Of a DNA stretch of 64,000 nt, positions 25,348 to 34,895 are shown in pieces. Source of the stretch: Salinibacterium sp. NK8237. GTDB taxonomy: Bacteria; Actinomycetota; Actinomycetes; Actinomycetales; Microbacteriaceae. The position numbers and the translations under genes are program-made. The DNA is taken from assembly GCF_015864955.1 (NCBI RefSeq), contig NZ_JADYWE010000002.1:252326-316325 (forward strand), in the 5' to 3' direction. Under the pieces are notes generated by a model that saw only the letters and a program-made list of their open reading frames with translations, was not told the DNA's origin and did no database searches. Within the stretch, counting starts at the first letter, position 1. Each line of letters starts with the position of its first letter.

Positions 25348-26013
25348 ATGGAACACCTTCGGGATGTCATTCTTGTGCACGGCCTGTGGCACCAGCCGGC
25401 GCACTTGTCGCTCCTCACCTACGAACTTCGGGAACGCGGCATCCGGGTCACTTCACCCCTGTTGCACCGAGGCTCGCTGGCTGCCGACACTGCTGCCGTC
25501 CAAGAAGCCGTCGATGCCTGTGCGAGTGCCCCCGTGGTCGTTGGGCACTCCTACGGCGGGTCGGTGATCACCGGGTTGCGGGGCGTTCATCACCTCGTCT
25601 TCGTGGCGGCGTTCGTGCCAGACGCGGGAGAGAGCAGCGCTTCGCTCGGTGGCCCCGAGCCGCTGATCGCCCCCGCTCTCATCACTGATACCAATGGCTC
25701 GACCAGAATCGATCCAGAGCAGGCACGCGAGTATCTCTATGAAGATTGCTCCGAAGAACTCAGTCTGTGGGCGACGTCGTTGCTGCGTTCTCAGGCTCCG
25801 GGGCACGGTCGCGGAGTGCCCGGTCACATTGGCTGGCATTCCACTCGCTCGACCTATGTCGTCTGCACCCGAGACCGCGCCCTTGACCCGGAACTCCAAC
25901 GGGAGATGTCTCGTCGCTGCGACTATGCCGTCGAGCTTGCCACGAGCCACTCGCCGTTCATTAGCGAGCCAAAGACGATCGCCACACTCCTAGCTTCTGC
26001 AATTTCAAGCTGA
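25348..26013 (+). CDS. Alpha/beta-fold hydrolase
   Basis: A 221-residue cytoplasmic hydrolase. The oxyanion motif is VILVHGLWHQPAH, the nucleophile elbow GHSYGG, an acid candidate in CTRDRALDP and the His in TSHSPFISEP near the C-terminus. It resembles small plant-esterase-like (EstC/salicylate-esterase type) hydrolases, but the substrate cannot be named. It has no signal peptide. It is convergent with ribH. Confidence 0.85.
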   Translation: MEHLRDVILVHGLWHQPAHLSLLTYELRERGIRVTSPLLHRGSLAADTAAVQEAVDACASAPVVVGHSYGGSVITGLRGVHHLVFVAAFVPDAGESSASLGGPEPLIAPALITDTNGSTRIDPEQAREYLYEDCSEELSLWATSLLRSQAPGHGRGVPGHIGWHSTRSTYVVCTRDRALDPELQREMSRRCDYAVELATSHSPFISEPKTIATLLASAISS

Positions 26014-26062
26014 GGGTCGAGCCCTCATATCGCGGGAGCTAAGCGTGGCGACTCTGCGCCAG

Positions 26063-26536
26063 CTACTCGCCGCGAATCTGACGCAACAACACCGCGGTCG
26101 CGATGGCAGCGTTGGCAGCTTCTTCGCCCTTGTCCTCTTTCGAGCCCTCAAGCCCAGCACGGTCGAGGCCCTGCTGTTCGTCGTCGAGCGTGAGCACGCC
26201 AAAGCCCACCGGTTTGCCGGTCAGGATCGATACCTGCGTGAGGCCGCTGGTGGCGGCATCCGACACGTATTCAAAGTGGGGTGTACCCCCACGGATGATG
26301 ACGCCGAGAGCAACAACGGCATCCGCCCCAGCATCCAGCGCTGCCTTGCTCGCGACGGGCAACTCGAAGCTGCCGGGAACCCGCACCTCAGTCACCTCGG
26401 CATTCGCCGCGGCGAGGGCGCGGTGGGCGCCGGCGAGAAGCCCATTGGTGATGACTTCATGCCACTGACCAGCGATGATCGTGACCTTGAGGCCGGTTGC
26501 GTCGGTAACGATTTCGGGGGATCCTGCGCCACTCAT
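26063..26536 (-). CDS. ribH: 6,7-dimethyl-8-ribityllumazine synthase
   Basis: A 157-residue lumazine synthase joining the butanone phosphate from RibB and the pyrimidine from the RibD branch. The motifs [22 protein letters not shown] (with the catalytic His), and [14 protein letters not shown] are conserved. It is the last gene of the rib operon; its start overlaps the ribBA stop (TAATG). Its product would assemble into a hollow icosahedral or pentameric particle (family knowledge). Confidence 0.97.
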   Translation of the reverse strand: MSGAGSPEIVTDATGLKVTIIAGQWHEVITNGLLAGAHRALAAANAEVTEVRVPGSFELPVASKAALDAGADAVVALGVIIRGGTPHFEYVSDAATSGLTQVSILTGKPVGFGVLTLDDEQQGLDRAGLEGSKEDKGEEAANAAIATAVLLRQIRGE

Positions 26537-27828
26537 CAGAGGCCTTTCGCGGTAAGTCGTGCTTCGTCGAGCACGGCGGTGGTGGGGAGTTGGTGACCCA
26601 TGCGGTCACGCTTCGTTTCGAGGTAACCCTCGTTGCTGGCGCCAACGCCAACAACGAGCGGCATCAGCTCGGTCACTTCGACGCCACGCTCTTCGAGCTG
26701 GCGCTTCTTCTCGGGGTTGTTGCTGAGCAACCGCACCGACGAGATGCCGAGGTCTTTGAGGATGCCGACAGCGGCCCCATAGTCGCGGGAGTCGGCAGGT
26801 AGACCCAGAGCCAGATTCGCGTCGAGGGTGTCGAGCCCGTCTTCTTGCAGGCGGTACGCCCGCAGCTTGTTGATGAGTCCGATGCCGCGTCCTTCGTGAC
26901 CGCGAAGGTAGATTACGGCACCGCCCTCACGCTGCACGGTGTCAAGTGAGGCATCCAACTGGGGGCCGCATTCGCACTTGAGGGACCCAAATGCTTCGCC
27001 GGTGAGGCACTCGGAGTGAACGCGCACCAGAGTGGGCTCATCGCCGATTCGATCCAGGGTTCCCGGCGCGATGAACGCGACGTGGTCGGCACCGGTCGAG
27101 TTGTCGCGGTACGCCCGCACCGTGAACGAGCCGTGCACGGTCGGGATCGTGGTTTCGACCTCGAACGTCACCCGACTCATCTCCGGGATCGGTTCGATCG
27201 GAGCCGGGATGGTGTCGCAGCGGTTCTCTTCGAGCCAGTGCATGAGGTCCAGAATCGTGATGACGAGCACGTCTTCGCGCGCACCGAACTCGATCAGCTC
27301 CGGCAGTCGCATCATCTCGCCGGAGTCGAGCACGATCTCCGAGATCGCCGCGACCGGTCGCAGGCCCGCAAGCTTCATCAGGTCGACGGATGCCTCGGTG
27401 TGACCGTCACGCTCACGCACTCCACCATCGACGGCGCGTAGCGGCAGGATGTGGCCGGGGCGGTGCAGGCTCGCCGGCATCGAGAGCGGGTCGGCCAGCA
27501 CGCGCAGAGTGTGAGCGCGGTCGGAAGCGCTGATGCCGGTGCTGAGACGGTTGGCGGCATCCACTGAGACGGTGTACGCCGTGCCGCGGGGGTCTTCGTT
27601 GTGAGCGACCATTGGCGGCAGAGCGAGGGCGTCAGCGATCTCGTTCGTCATGGGAGCGCAGATGAAGCCGGAGGAGTGGCGCACCATCCAGGCGATCCAT
27701 TCTTGGCTGGCGAGCTCGGCGGAGATGATGACATCGCCCTCGTTCTCGCGACCCTCATCATCGGCAACGATGACGGGGCGACCGGCGCGGAGTGCCTCAA
27801 CGGCATCGGGGATACTGGCGAGACTCAT
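26536..27828 (-). CDS. ribBA: Bifunctional 3,4-dihydroxy-2-butanone-4-phosphate synthase / GTP cyclohydrolase II
   Basis: A 430-residue fusion supplying both precursors of riboflavin. The N-terminal RibB half has [12 protein letters not shown] and the acidic/His sites [10 protein letters not shown] and RPGHILPL. The C-terminal RibA half has [23 protein letters not shown] (zinc-binding Cys) and [20 protein letters not shown] 27828 overlaps the ribE stop (ATGA) and has AAGGAG upstream. A few C-terminal residues ([14 protein letters not shown]) are as in actinobacterial RibBA. Confidence 0.97.
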   Translation of the reverse strand: MSLASIPDAVEALRAGRPVIVADDEGRENEGDVIISAELASQEWIAWMVRHSSGFICAPMTNEIADALALPPMVAHNEDPRGTAYTVSVDAANRLSTGISASDRAHTLRVLADPLSMPASLHRPGHILPLRAVDGGVRERDGHTEASVDLMKLAGLRPVAAISEIVLDSGEMMRLPELIEFGAREDVLVITILDLMHWLEENRCDTIPAPIEPIPEMSRVTFEVETTIPTVHGSFTVRAYRDNSTGADHVAFIAPGTLDRIGDEPTLVRVHSECLTGEAFGSLKCECGPQLDASLDTVQREGGAVIYLRGHEGRGIGLINKLRAYRLQEDGLDTLDANLALGLPADSRDYGAAVGILKDLGISSVRLLSNNPEKKRQLEERGVEVTELMPLVVGVGASNEGYLETKRDRMGHQLPTTAVLDEARLTAKGL

Positions 27829-28448
27829 GACTCGCTCCTTTCGTGACGCGAGGGTGCGTCGGTGAACTCGGCCATCCGGGCCACGTGGCGCGCCAGAATG
27901 TCGGTTTCGATGTTGACGGAGTCGCCCACAGCGAGCGCTCCCAACGTTGTAGCGGTGAGGGTTTCGGGAATCAGCGAGACCTCAAACCAGTCGCGGCCCA
28001 CAGCACTCACCGTGAGCGAGACGCCGTGCACCGCAATCGAACCCTTGCGGGCGACGAGCGGGGCGAGTTCTTCGGTGAGGCTGAAGCGCAGGATGTTCCA
28101 GCTGCCCTCATCGGTGACGCTCAGCACGGTGCTCGTGCCATCGATGTGGCCCTGCACGATGTGGCCGCCGAGGCGATCGCCGACCTGCATGGCGCGTTCG
28201 ATATTCACGCGGGCGCCAGCGGCAAGCGAACCGAGCGTGCTCATGTCGAGAGTGACGCCCATGACGTCGGCCGTGAACCAGTCCGGGCCCTGATCGACAA
28301 CGGTGAGACACACGCCGCTGACGCTGATCGAGTCGCCGTGGCCGGCATCCGACACCGCATTCGGGGCGCGAACGGTCAGTCGCGCGCCATCGTCGGTCGC
28401 CGCAAACTCGACGACGTCGCCGAGCTCTTCAATGATTCCGGTAAACAT
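27825..28448 (-). CDS. ribE: Riboflavin synthase alpha chain
   Basis: A 207-residue enzyme that disproportionates two lumazines to riboflavin. It has the two repeated lumazine-binding barrels, each beginning MFTGIIEELG-like and DRLGGHIVQGHIDGT; the family motif GVSLTV occurs in both halves. The N-terminal MFTGIIEE is diagnostic. It is coupled to ribD (2-bp gap) and ribBA (4-bp overlap). Confidence 0.96.
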   Translation of the reverse strand: MFTGIIEELGDVVEFAATDDGARLTVRAPNAVSDAGHGDSISVSGVCLTVVDQGPDWFTADVMGVTLDMSTLGSLAAGARVNIERAMQVGDRLGGHIVQGHIDGTSTVLSVTDEGSWNILRFSLTEELAPLVARKGSIAVHGVSLTVSAVGRDWFEVSLIPETLTATTLGALAVGDSVNIETDILARHVARMAEFTDAPSRHERSES

Positions 28449-28450
28449 GG

Positions 28451-29545
28451 TTACGCTCTCGTTTCTGTCGCCGGGCGGGCAACAATCAGCACGTCGTTGC
28501 CCAGCGGGCGAAGTTCAGTGATGCTGAGGTCTTTCGCCTCAGCCATGGTCGATACCCCGAGCTCGCCGAGCGCCACTTGGGGGCCGCCCAACAGTTTCGG
28601 GGCGAGGTAGATGAGTAGTTCATCCGCAAGCCCCGCAGCGATGAAGGCGCTCGCGATAGTCGGGCCACCTTCAACGAAGACGCGACGGATGCCCGCCTCA
28701 AACAGTTCGCTCAGTGCCGCGTCGAGGTCGCTGCCGTCAATCTGACGCAGTTTCTCGGGGTGCTGGCGCAGTTGCGCGTCCGCCGGAATCTCGCGCCGAC
28801 CGAGCACCACCGGCTGCGGCTGCCACTCGAGCAGTTCACCGGCGTCGCCCCGCGCGGTCAGGCTCGGGTCATCGGCGAGCACTGTGCCCGTGCCCACGAC
28901 GATCGCATCGGCGCGCGCTCGTTGCTCGTGCACGTGCTGGCGGGCGGCGGTGCCGGTGATCCACTGGCTCGTGCCATCGGCGGCGGCAGCGCGACCATCG
29001 AGGGTGGATGCCCACTTCACGGTGACGTGCGGACGCTGCAGTCGCGTGGCCGTGAGCCACGAGTGCAAAAACTCTTCGGCCTCGGCCCGAGCGATGCCAG
29101 CGATCACTTCGACGCCACCATCGCGGAGGCGTTCAGCGCCGCCGCCGGAGTCGGGCCCAGGATCAGGCACCGCGTACACAACGCGGCTCACGCCAGCATC
29201 GAGCAGGGCTTGAGCGCACGGGCCGGTGCGGCCGTGGTGGTTGCAGGGCTCAAGGGTGACGACGGCGGTGAGGCCCGCAGCGACGTGGCGCACGCCGGTG
29301 CCCGTAGCGCTGCCACCAAGTTCACTGGCATCAACGTCGCCGGCACCGAGTTTGGCGAGGGCATCCACTTCGGCGTGTGGAGTGCCAGCGCCGTGGTGCC
29401 AGCCTTCGGCCACAATCTGGCCGGTGGCATCCACGAGCACGCAACCCACTTGAGGGTTGCCGCCGGTGATGGGGCCGTGGCCCGCCAGCGACAGCGCATG
29501 GCGCATCAGCTTCTCCAGCTGTGCCTGCTGTTCTGGTGTGATCAT
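28451..29545 (-). CDS. ribD: Bifunctional diaminohydroxyphosphoribosylaminopyrimidine deaminase / reductase
   Basis: A 364-residue enzyme for the second and third steps of the pyrimidine branch. The deaminase half has the zinc motifs HAEVDAL and PCNHHGRTGPCAQAL. The reductase half has VKWASTLDGRAAAADGTSQWITG and FVEGGPTIASAFI. It is the first gene behind the FMN riboswitch and so the first target of flavin feedback. It lies ~100 bp downstream of the aptamer. Confidence 0.96.
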   Translation of the reverse strand: MITPEQQAQLEKLMRHALSLAGHGPITGGNPQVGCVLVDATGQIVAEGWHHGAGTPHAEVDALAKLGAGDVDASELGGSATGTGVRHVAAGLTAVVTLEPCNHHGRTGPCAQALLDAGVSRVVYAVPDPGPDSGGGAERLRDGGVEVIAGIARAEAEEFLHSWLTATRLQRPHVTVKWASTLDGRAAAADGTSQWITGTAARQHVHEQRARADAIVVGTGTVLADDPSLTARGDAGELLEWQPQPVVLGRREIPADAQLRQHPEKLRQIDGSDLDAALSELFEAGIRRVFVEGGPTIASAFIAAGLADELLIYLAPKLLGGPQVALGELGVSTMAEAKDLSITELRPLGNDVLIVARPATETRA

Positions 29546-29646
29546 CCGGCTCTCGTCTCGTGGGACGCGCTCCGGGAAAATGGGTTCGAAAAACCCGCCG
29601 CTCCATTGTGGGCGCCCATAATTCGGACACCACAGATGGTTCAGCT

Positions 29647-29798
29647 CGTGCTTCCTCTTATCCGGACTGAGAAGTCTTGCGACTTCATTACCGTCGGTCC
29701 CGGAGTTTCACCAGGTCAACCGTTTCGAAGTTTTCACTTCGGCGCGGGTCGCGGACTATAACCGCCGGTTCGGATTCTCACCGAGCCCCGGAGCACGT
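29647..29798 (-). promoter_or_regulatory. FMN riboswitch (RFN element)
   Basis: On the minus strand the conserved RFN blocks appear in order: closing stem ACGTGCTCCGGGG (paired with AGCACG at the 3' end), CGGTGAGAATCCGAACCGGCGG, TAGTCCGCGACC, TGACCTGGTGAAACTCCGG, GACCGACGGT, CAGTCCGGAT and GGAAGCACG. All signature positions of the FMN aptamer are present. It controls ribD-ribE-ribBA-ribH in response to FMN. About 100 bp separate it from ribD; no strong U-tract terminator is evident there, so control of ribosome access is likelier, but this is inference. Confidence 0.97.
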
Positions 29799-29885
29799 TT
29801 TGCTTTGCTTAGTCTACTCAACGCGTCTCGCCGCAAACTATTCCCGCCCGAACCTCACAGTTTGTTACGGAGCTATGAGACTGCG

Positions 29886-30641
29886 TCAGTCGAGCAGCGG
29901 CGCCAATTCATCAAGCGAGTGGATGACGCTGACGCCGGCCGCCCGAGCTTCGTCAAGCTGGTCGGTGGTTGCGCTGCGCTCGCGGTCGAGCCACACCCCG
30001 GTGAGCCCGGCATTCGCAGCTCCCAGCGCATCCGTCGCTAAACGGTCGCCGATGTAGACCGCGGTGGCGGGGTCGACGCCGAAGAGCTCGCAGGTGTGGT
30101 GAAAGATGCGCGGGTCGGGTTTGGTGTGTCCGAATTCGCCGCTCGCGACGAGGTGCTCGATTCGGTGGGTGAGGCCGACTGTCTCGACCTTGCGCGTCTG
30201 AAAGTCGAGTTCGCCGTTGGTGATGATGCCGAGGCGGGTGGCGGGGGAGCGGGCCTCGAGCGCGTCGAGACAAGCCAGGGCGTCGTCATGCAGGTGCCAG
30301 GCGTCGCGGTAGGCCTCGAAGTAGGTATCGAACCACAGGCTGGATTCGGCGTCGGTGAGGGTCACGCCGTAGGGCTCGACGAAGCCGCGGGCGCGAGCTT
30401 GCCGTTGCCCTTCGAAGGTCAGTTCGCCGCCGAGGTAGCGGTGGTAGTGGTGCTCTTCTAGCGCGGTCCAGCGCACACTCTCCGCCGCGTCGTCGGGCCA
30501 CACGGTGCTGCCGTCGCTGGTCGGCCCCGCAGCGAACGCAGCGCCGAGCGATCGCCGGTGGTTGCGAATGCCAAGGTCGACGGATGCCCGGTGGGCAAAC
30601 AGGGTGTCGTCAAGGTCAAAGAGGGCGACGGTGAATGTCAT
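29886..30641 (-). CDS. HAD-superfamily hydrolase (phosphatase-like)
   Basis: A 251-residue HAD hydrolase. Motif I is FDLDDTLF, motif II is in GIITNGELDFQ, the motif III Lys is in GHTKPDPRIF, and motif IV in VYIGDRLATDALGA. It belongs to the YjjG/2-haloacid-dehalogenase-like subfamily with an alpha-helical cap. ATG 30641 is chosen so that MTFTVALFDLDDTLF begins the protein, as usual; a longer frame to 30839 would add an unlikely Arg-rich extension. The physiological substrate is unknown. Confidence 0.88.
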   Translation of the reverse strand: MTFTVALFDLDDTLFAHRASVDLGIRNHRRSLGAAFAAGPTSDGSTVWPDDAAESVRWTALEEHHYHRYLGGELTFEGQRQARARGFVEPYGVTLTDAESSLWFDTYFEAYRDAWHLHDDALACLDALEARSPATRLGIITNGELDFQTRKVETVGLTHRIEHLVASGEFGHTKPDPRIFHHTCELFGVDPATAVYIGDRLATDALGAANAGLTGVWLDRERSATTDQLDEARAAGVSVIHSLDELAPLLD

Positions 30642-30657
30642 GCACGTCCATTTCGGG

Positions 30658-31224
30658 TCATGTCGGCCACGGCAGCGCCGCGTGGGCTGGTTCAGCGGTC
30701 TCAGCGTTGTCGGCAGTGAGGCGAGCGTGCCAACACAGCGGGTGGGTCTCGTCACGAAATTGACCCAACGCAGGCGCCGTGCCGGTGTATTCGAAGCCGA
30801 CTTTCTCGGCAACGCGCGCCGAAGCGACGTTGCCCACAATCGCTTCCCAGCGGATGTCGGTGTGCCCCACTGAGTGGAGCCAGCTCACAACAGCAGCCAC
30901 AGCTTCGGGCATGAAGCCGTTGCCGCGGTGGGGAGCCCCCAACCAATAGCCGAGCGCAGAACTCTTCACGTTGAATCCAACGACACCAAGCAGCAGCGGA
31001 TCGCCGGATCGGTGAATAGCCCACGTGAATTCGGAGCTCTCTGCCCACCACTGGGGTGCGAGTTCATTAATGAACCCGTCCGCATGCTCCCGCTCGTAGG
31101 GCCACGGGATAGGAACCGCCTCTTTGAGCACGGTGTCCTGACAGTACGAGGTCATCACATCGACATCCGCGTTAATGAGCGCGTCGAGAGTAAGCCGTTC
31201 GGTCGTCAGGGCAACGGGCTGCAT
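30658..31224 (-). CDS. GNAT-family N-acetyltransferase
   Basis: A 188-residue GNAT protein of the RimJ/RimL-like type that would acetylate an amino group with acetyl-CoA. It starts MQPVALTTERLTLDALINADVDVMTSYCQD and contains YWLGAPHRGNGFMPEAVAAVVSWL, the acetyl-CoA binding P-loop-like R-G-N-G region. Length and order are identical to the next gene upstream (31235-31801), with strong similarity through the N-terminal 60 residues and the acetyl-CoA loop. ATG 31224 is chosen by alignment to that paralogue. Confidence 0.85.
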   Translation of the reverse strand: MQPVALTTERLTLDALINADVDVMTSYCQDTVLKEAVPIPWPYEREHADGFINELAPQWWAESSEFTWAIHRSGDPLLLGVVGFNVKSSALGYWLGAPHRGNGFMPEAVAAVVSWLHSVGHTDIRWEAIVGNVASARVAEKVGFEYTGTAPALGQFRDETHPLCWHARLTADNAETAEPAHAALPWPT

Positions 31225-31234
31225 GCGTTGCTCG

Positions 31235-31800
31235 CTAGACCGGCCACGGCTGGCCGGACTCGACCTCGTACGTGGGGTTCTCATCGGGAGCGGTGAGCGT
31301 TGCCCACCACGATGGCGGATGCGTGCCACCACGGTATTCGCTCGAGGCGGGCTCGATGCCGGTGTAGATGAAGCCGAGGCTCTTCGCGATGGCGGCCGAG
31401 GCTTTGTTGCCCACGAGGGCCTCCCAGCGCACTTCGGGGCGACCAGTGGAGAAGACCCAGCGGCATACCTCCGCGACGGCTTCTTTCATGAGGCCTTTGC
31501 CGCGGTGGGGTTCGCCCATCCAGTAGCCGATGGTGTCGTTGTAGAGGCGGAAGCTGATGACGCCGAGCAGCTCGGGCTTGCCGGTTTCGCGGATCGCCCA
31601 GGTGTATTCATCGTCATCTTCCCACCACTGCGCTACGAGGTTGTTGATGAAAAATTCGGCATCCGATGCAACGTAGGGCCACGGGATCGTGAGCGTGTGC
31701 TCGAAGATCGGGTCTTGGCAGTACGCAGTCATGAGCTCGACATCGTCACCGGTGAGGGCGTCGAGGGTGAGGCGTTCGCTGGCGAGATTAAAGACCTGCA

Positions 31801-31801
<1 letters not shown>
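31235..31801 (-). CDS. GNAT-family N-acetyltransferase (tandem paralogue)
   Basis: A 188-residue paralogue of the following gene (30658-31224): MQVFNLASERLTLDALTGDDVELMTAYCQD and YWMGEPHRGKGLMKEAVAEVCRWV. The acetyl-CoA loop and the catalytic region are conserved. The start overlaps the trpS stop (TAATG), so it is translationally coupled to trpS. The target is unknown; ribosomal proteins or small amines are possibilities in the family. Confidence 0.85.
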
Positions 31802-32814
<1,013 letters not shown>

Positions 32815-32823
32815 CTAATTCTT

Positions 32824-33684
32824 TCAGATTGAATAGTCAACAACGACGGGAGCGTGATCGCTCCAGCGCTCATCCCAGGCGCCGGCCTTGTCGATGCGGT
32901 AATCCGCAACGGTAGCCGCGAGCGCGGGGGTGGCGACGTGGTAGTCGATACGCCAACCAGTGTCGGTGTCGAAAGCTTGGCCGCGCTGCGACCACCAGGT
33001 GTAGGGGCCGTCGACTTCACCAGCGAACTGGCGACCGACATCCACCCAGCCCAGGCCGGGGCCGGTCGTGCCGTCAACGCACTCGATGGTCTCGCCGGCG
33101 GCACCGAAGAAGCGGTCGAAGTAGGCGCGCTCTTCGAGCAAGAAGCCGGCCTTCTTGCGGTTGCCGCGCCAGTTCTTAATGTCGAGTTCGCGGTGGCCAA
33201 CGTTGAGGTCGCCGACGATGAGGGCGTGGTCGCTGTGGGCGGCAAGCTCGGGCAGGCGCACAAGCATGGCCTCGAGGAACTTGTACTTCTCTACTTGCTT
33301 CGGAGTATCAACAACGCCCGAGTGAACGTAGGTGCTCACGACAGTGACGGTCTTACCGGCAACGTCGAAGTCTGCTTCAAGCCAGCGCCCGGCGCTGTCG
33401 AAGTCGTCGGCGCCGAGAGCTACGCGATGAGCAAGAGGGGCGGATGCCGCAGAACCCTTGCGTGAGGCCAGCGCGACTCCTGCGCGACCCTTGGCCGTCG
33501 CGGCATCGTGCAGGATATTCCAGCCATCGCCGAGCAGACCTTCGATGTCGGCATCGGCGGCGCGAACCTCTTGCAGCGCCAGAATGTCGATGTCACGAGC
33601 ATCTAGCCAGTCGCCCATGCCCTTGCGGTAAGCGGCGCGAACACCATTGACGTTGACGGATGCGATGCGAAGACGTGTTGCCAT
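32824..33684 (-). CDS. xth: Exodeoxyribonuclease III
   Basis: A 286-residue Mg-dependent AP endonuclease/3'-5' exonuclease for base-excision repair. The motifs ALQEVRA (Glu metal ligand), YVHSGVVDT, GDLNVGHRELDIKN, GWVDVGRQF and the terminal RWSDHAPVVVDY (Asp-His pair) follow the ExoIII/EEP fold. It lies 12 bp upstream of the trpS start, same strand. A TAGTCT box stands 6 nt before its ATG. Confidence 0.93.
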   Translation of the reverse strand: MATRLRIASVNVNGVRAAYRKGMGDWLDARDIDILALQEVRAADADIEGLLGDGWNILHDAATAKGRAGVALASRKGSAASAPLAHRVALGADDFDSAGRWLEADFDVAGKTVTVVSTYVHSGVVDTPKQVEKYKFLEAMLVRLPELAAHSDHALIVGDLNVGHRELDIKNWRGNRKKAGFLLEERAYFDRFFGAAGETIECVDGTTGPGLGWVDVGRQFAGEVDGPYTWWSQRGQAFDTDTGWRIDYHVATPALAATVADYRIDKAGAWDERWSDHAPVVVDYSI

Positions 33685-33690
33685 GTCTCA

Positions 33691-33696
33691 AGACTA
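33691..33696 (-). promoter_or_regulatory. Probable -10 box of leaderless xth
   Basis: TAGTCT on the minus strand ends 6 nt before ATG 33684. Confidence 0.45.
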
Positions 33697-33728
33697 CCGA
33701 GCGCCACTGACCCTGTGGTGACCGTCAG

Positions 33729-34841
33729 CTACCTCTTGCTGTTGCGCTTCATCATCCGTTTGAAGGTGCGCTTGAACTTCACTTCGTTGGCCTTGTCGAG
33801 TTCGCTCTGCTCTTCGGGTGTTGCCTGCGGTGTGCGGCTGGCCTGACGTTGAGCTTTGCGATCGGCTTTGACGGCCTTGTTGGCTTTCGCCTCATCGGCG
33901 GCCTTGGTCGCCGCCACTGCCCGCGGCGCCTCGGCGTCACGCTTCTCGCCGCTGATGTCGAGGTCTGCGTCATCGGCGGAGACTGCAATCCACGCCGAAC
34001 CGATGAGAATGATTTGGCAGATCAAGTTGAACCAGATCAGCAAACCAATAATCACGGCGAAGGATGCCAACAGCGGGTTGCGGGTGGCACCTTCCAGCAA
34101 GAAAGTTCCCCCAAATTTCAGGGCGCCAAGAGCGACGGCAGCAATGATCGTTCCCTGAGCGAGCACACGGAAGGGGATCTTGATGCCGGAAACTACGCGA
34201 TAGAACACGGCGAGAGTGGCCGTGTCGAGAAGCAACACGATGAGCAGAGCCACCCCTCGAGTGGCAATGATCGCGACATCAGAGTCTTCATCGATCGACA
34301 CGAGGCCGAGAATCCAGTTCAGAGCGGCGGAACTCGCGACAGACATTGCAGCCGATAACAGAACGGCAAGACCGAAGCCGATCGCAAGCCCGGCATCCTT
34401 GAGCTTGAGAATGAGAAAGTTCGTTTCTGAACTCTCAAGGCCAAACATGGAACGAACGGCGTCGCGACCGGAGGCTATCCATCCCAGAGCAGTAAAGGCC
34501 AAACCGAAGGCAGCGATGGCACCGGTGATACCCAGAATGCTCGTGTCGGCGAGGGTGTCGCGGCTGATCGCACCATTGCCGCTGCCGTCACCAATCAGCC
34601 CTGGGATGTTCGTAGAGATGAAGTCATAGACGGCATCGAGCAGCACAGGATCGCCTTGAACGATGAACCCGGCAACCGCAAAGCCGACCCAGATCGAGGC
34701 GAAGACGGCGAAGATGGCCTGATAGGACAGGCCAGAAGAAAGAAGCGGCCCCAACTTGTCGGCGTAGTGCATAAAGACACGCACCGGGCGTAGCTGGAGG
34801 ACCCACTCAATGGCTGGTTTCAGTCGTTGCGCAAGCTGCAT
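33729..34841 (-). CDS. YihY/BrkB-family membrane protein
   Basis: A 370-residue integral membrane protein with about six hydrophobic segments in the first ~285 residues, matching the YihY/virulence factor BrkB (once wrongly called RNase BN) family: YADKLGPLLSSGLSYQAIFAVFASIWVGFAVAG and later GTIIAAVALGALKFGGTFLL. The last ~85 residues are a charged, lysine-rich cytoplasmic tail ending KRMMKRNSKR. The function of the family is not settled. It is divergent from ptsI. Confidence 0.87.
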   Translation of the reverse strand: MQLAQRLKPAIEWVLQLRPVRVFMHYADKLGPLLSSGLSYQAIFAVFASIWVGFAVAGFIVQGDPVLLDAVYDFISTNIPGLIGDGSGNGAISRDTLADTSILGITGAIAAFGLAFTALGWIASGRDAVRSMFGLESSETNFLILKLKDAGLAIGFGLAVLLSAAMSVASSAALNWILGLVSIDEDSDVAIIATRGVALLIVLLLDTATLAVFYRVVSGIKIPFRVLAQGTIIAAVALGALKFGGTFLLEGATRNPLLASFAVIIGLLIWFNLICQIILIGSAWIAVSADDADLDISGEKRDAEAPRAVAATKAADEAKANKAVKADRKAQRQASRTPQATPEEQSELDKANEVKFKRTFKRMMKRNSKR

Positions 34842-34847
34842 CCAATA

Positions 34848-34853
34848 AGAATA
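34848..34853 (-). promoter_or_regulatory. Probable -10 box of the YihY-family gene
   Basis: TATTCT on the minus strand ends 6 nt before ATG 34841. Confidence 0.4.
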
Positions 34854-34895
34854 GCTAGGCTGTCTGTGCGTAACTCAGAGGAGAGGTCAGATCAC

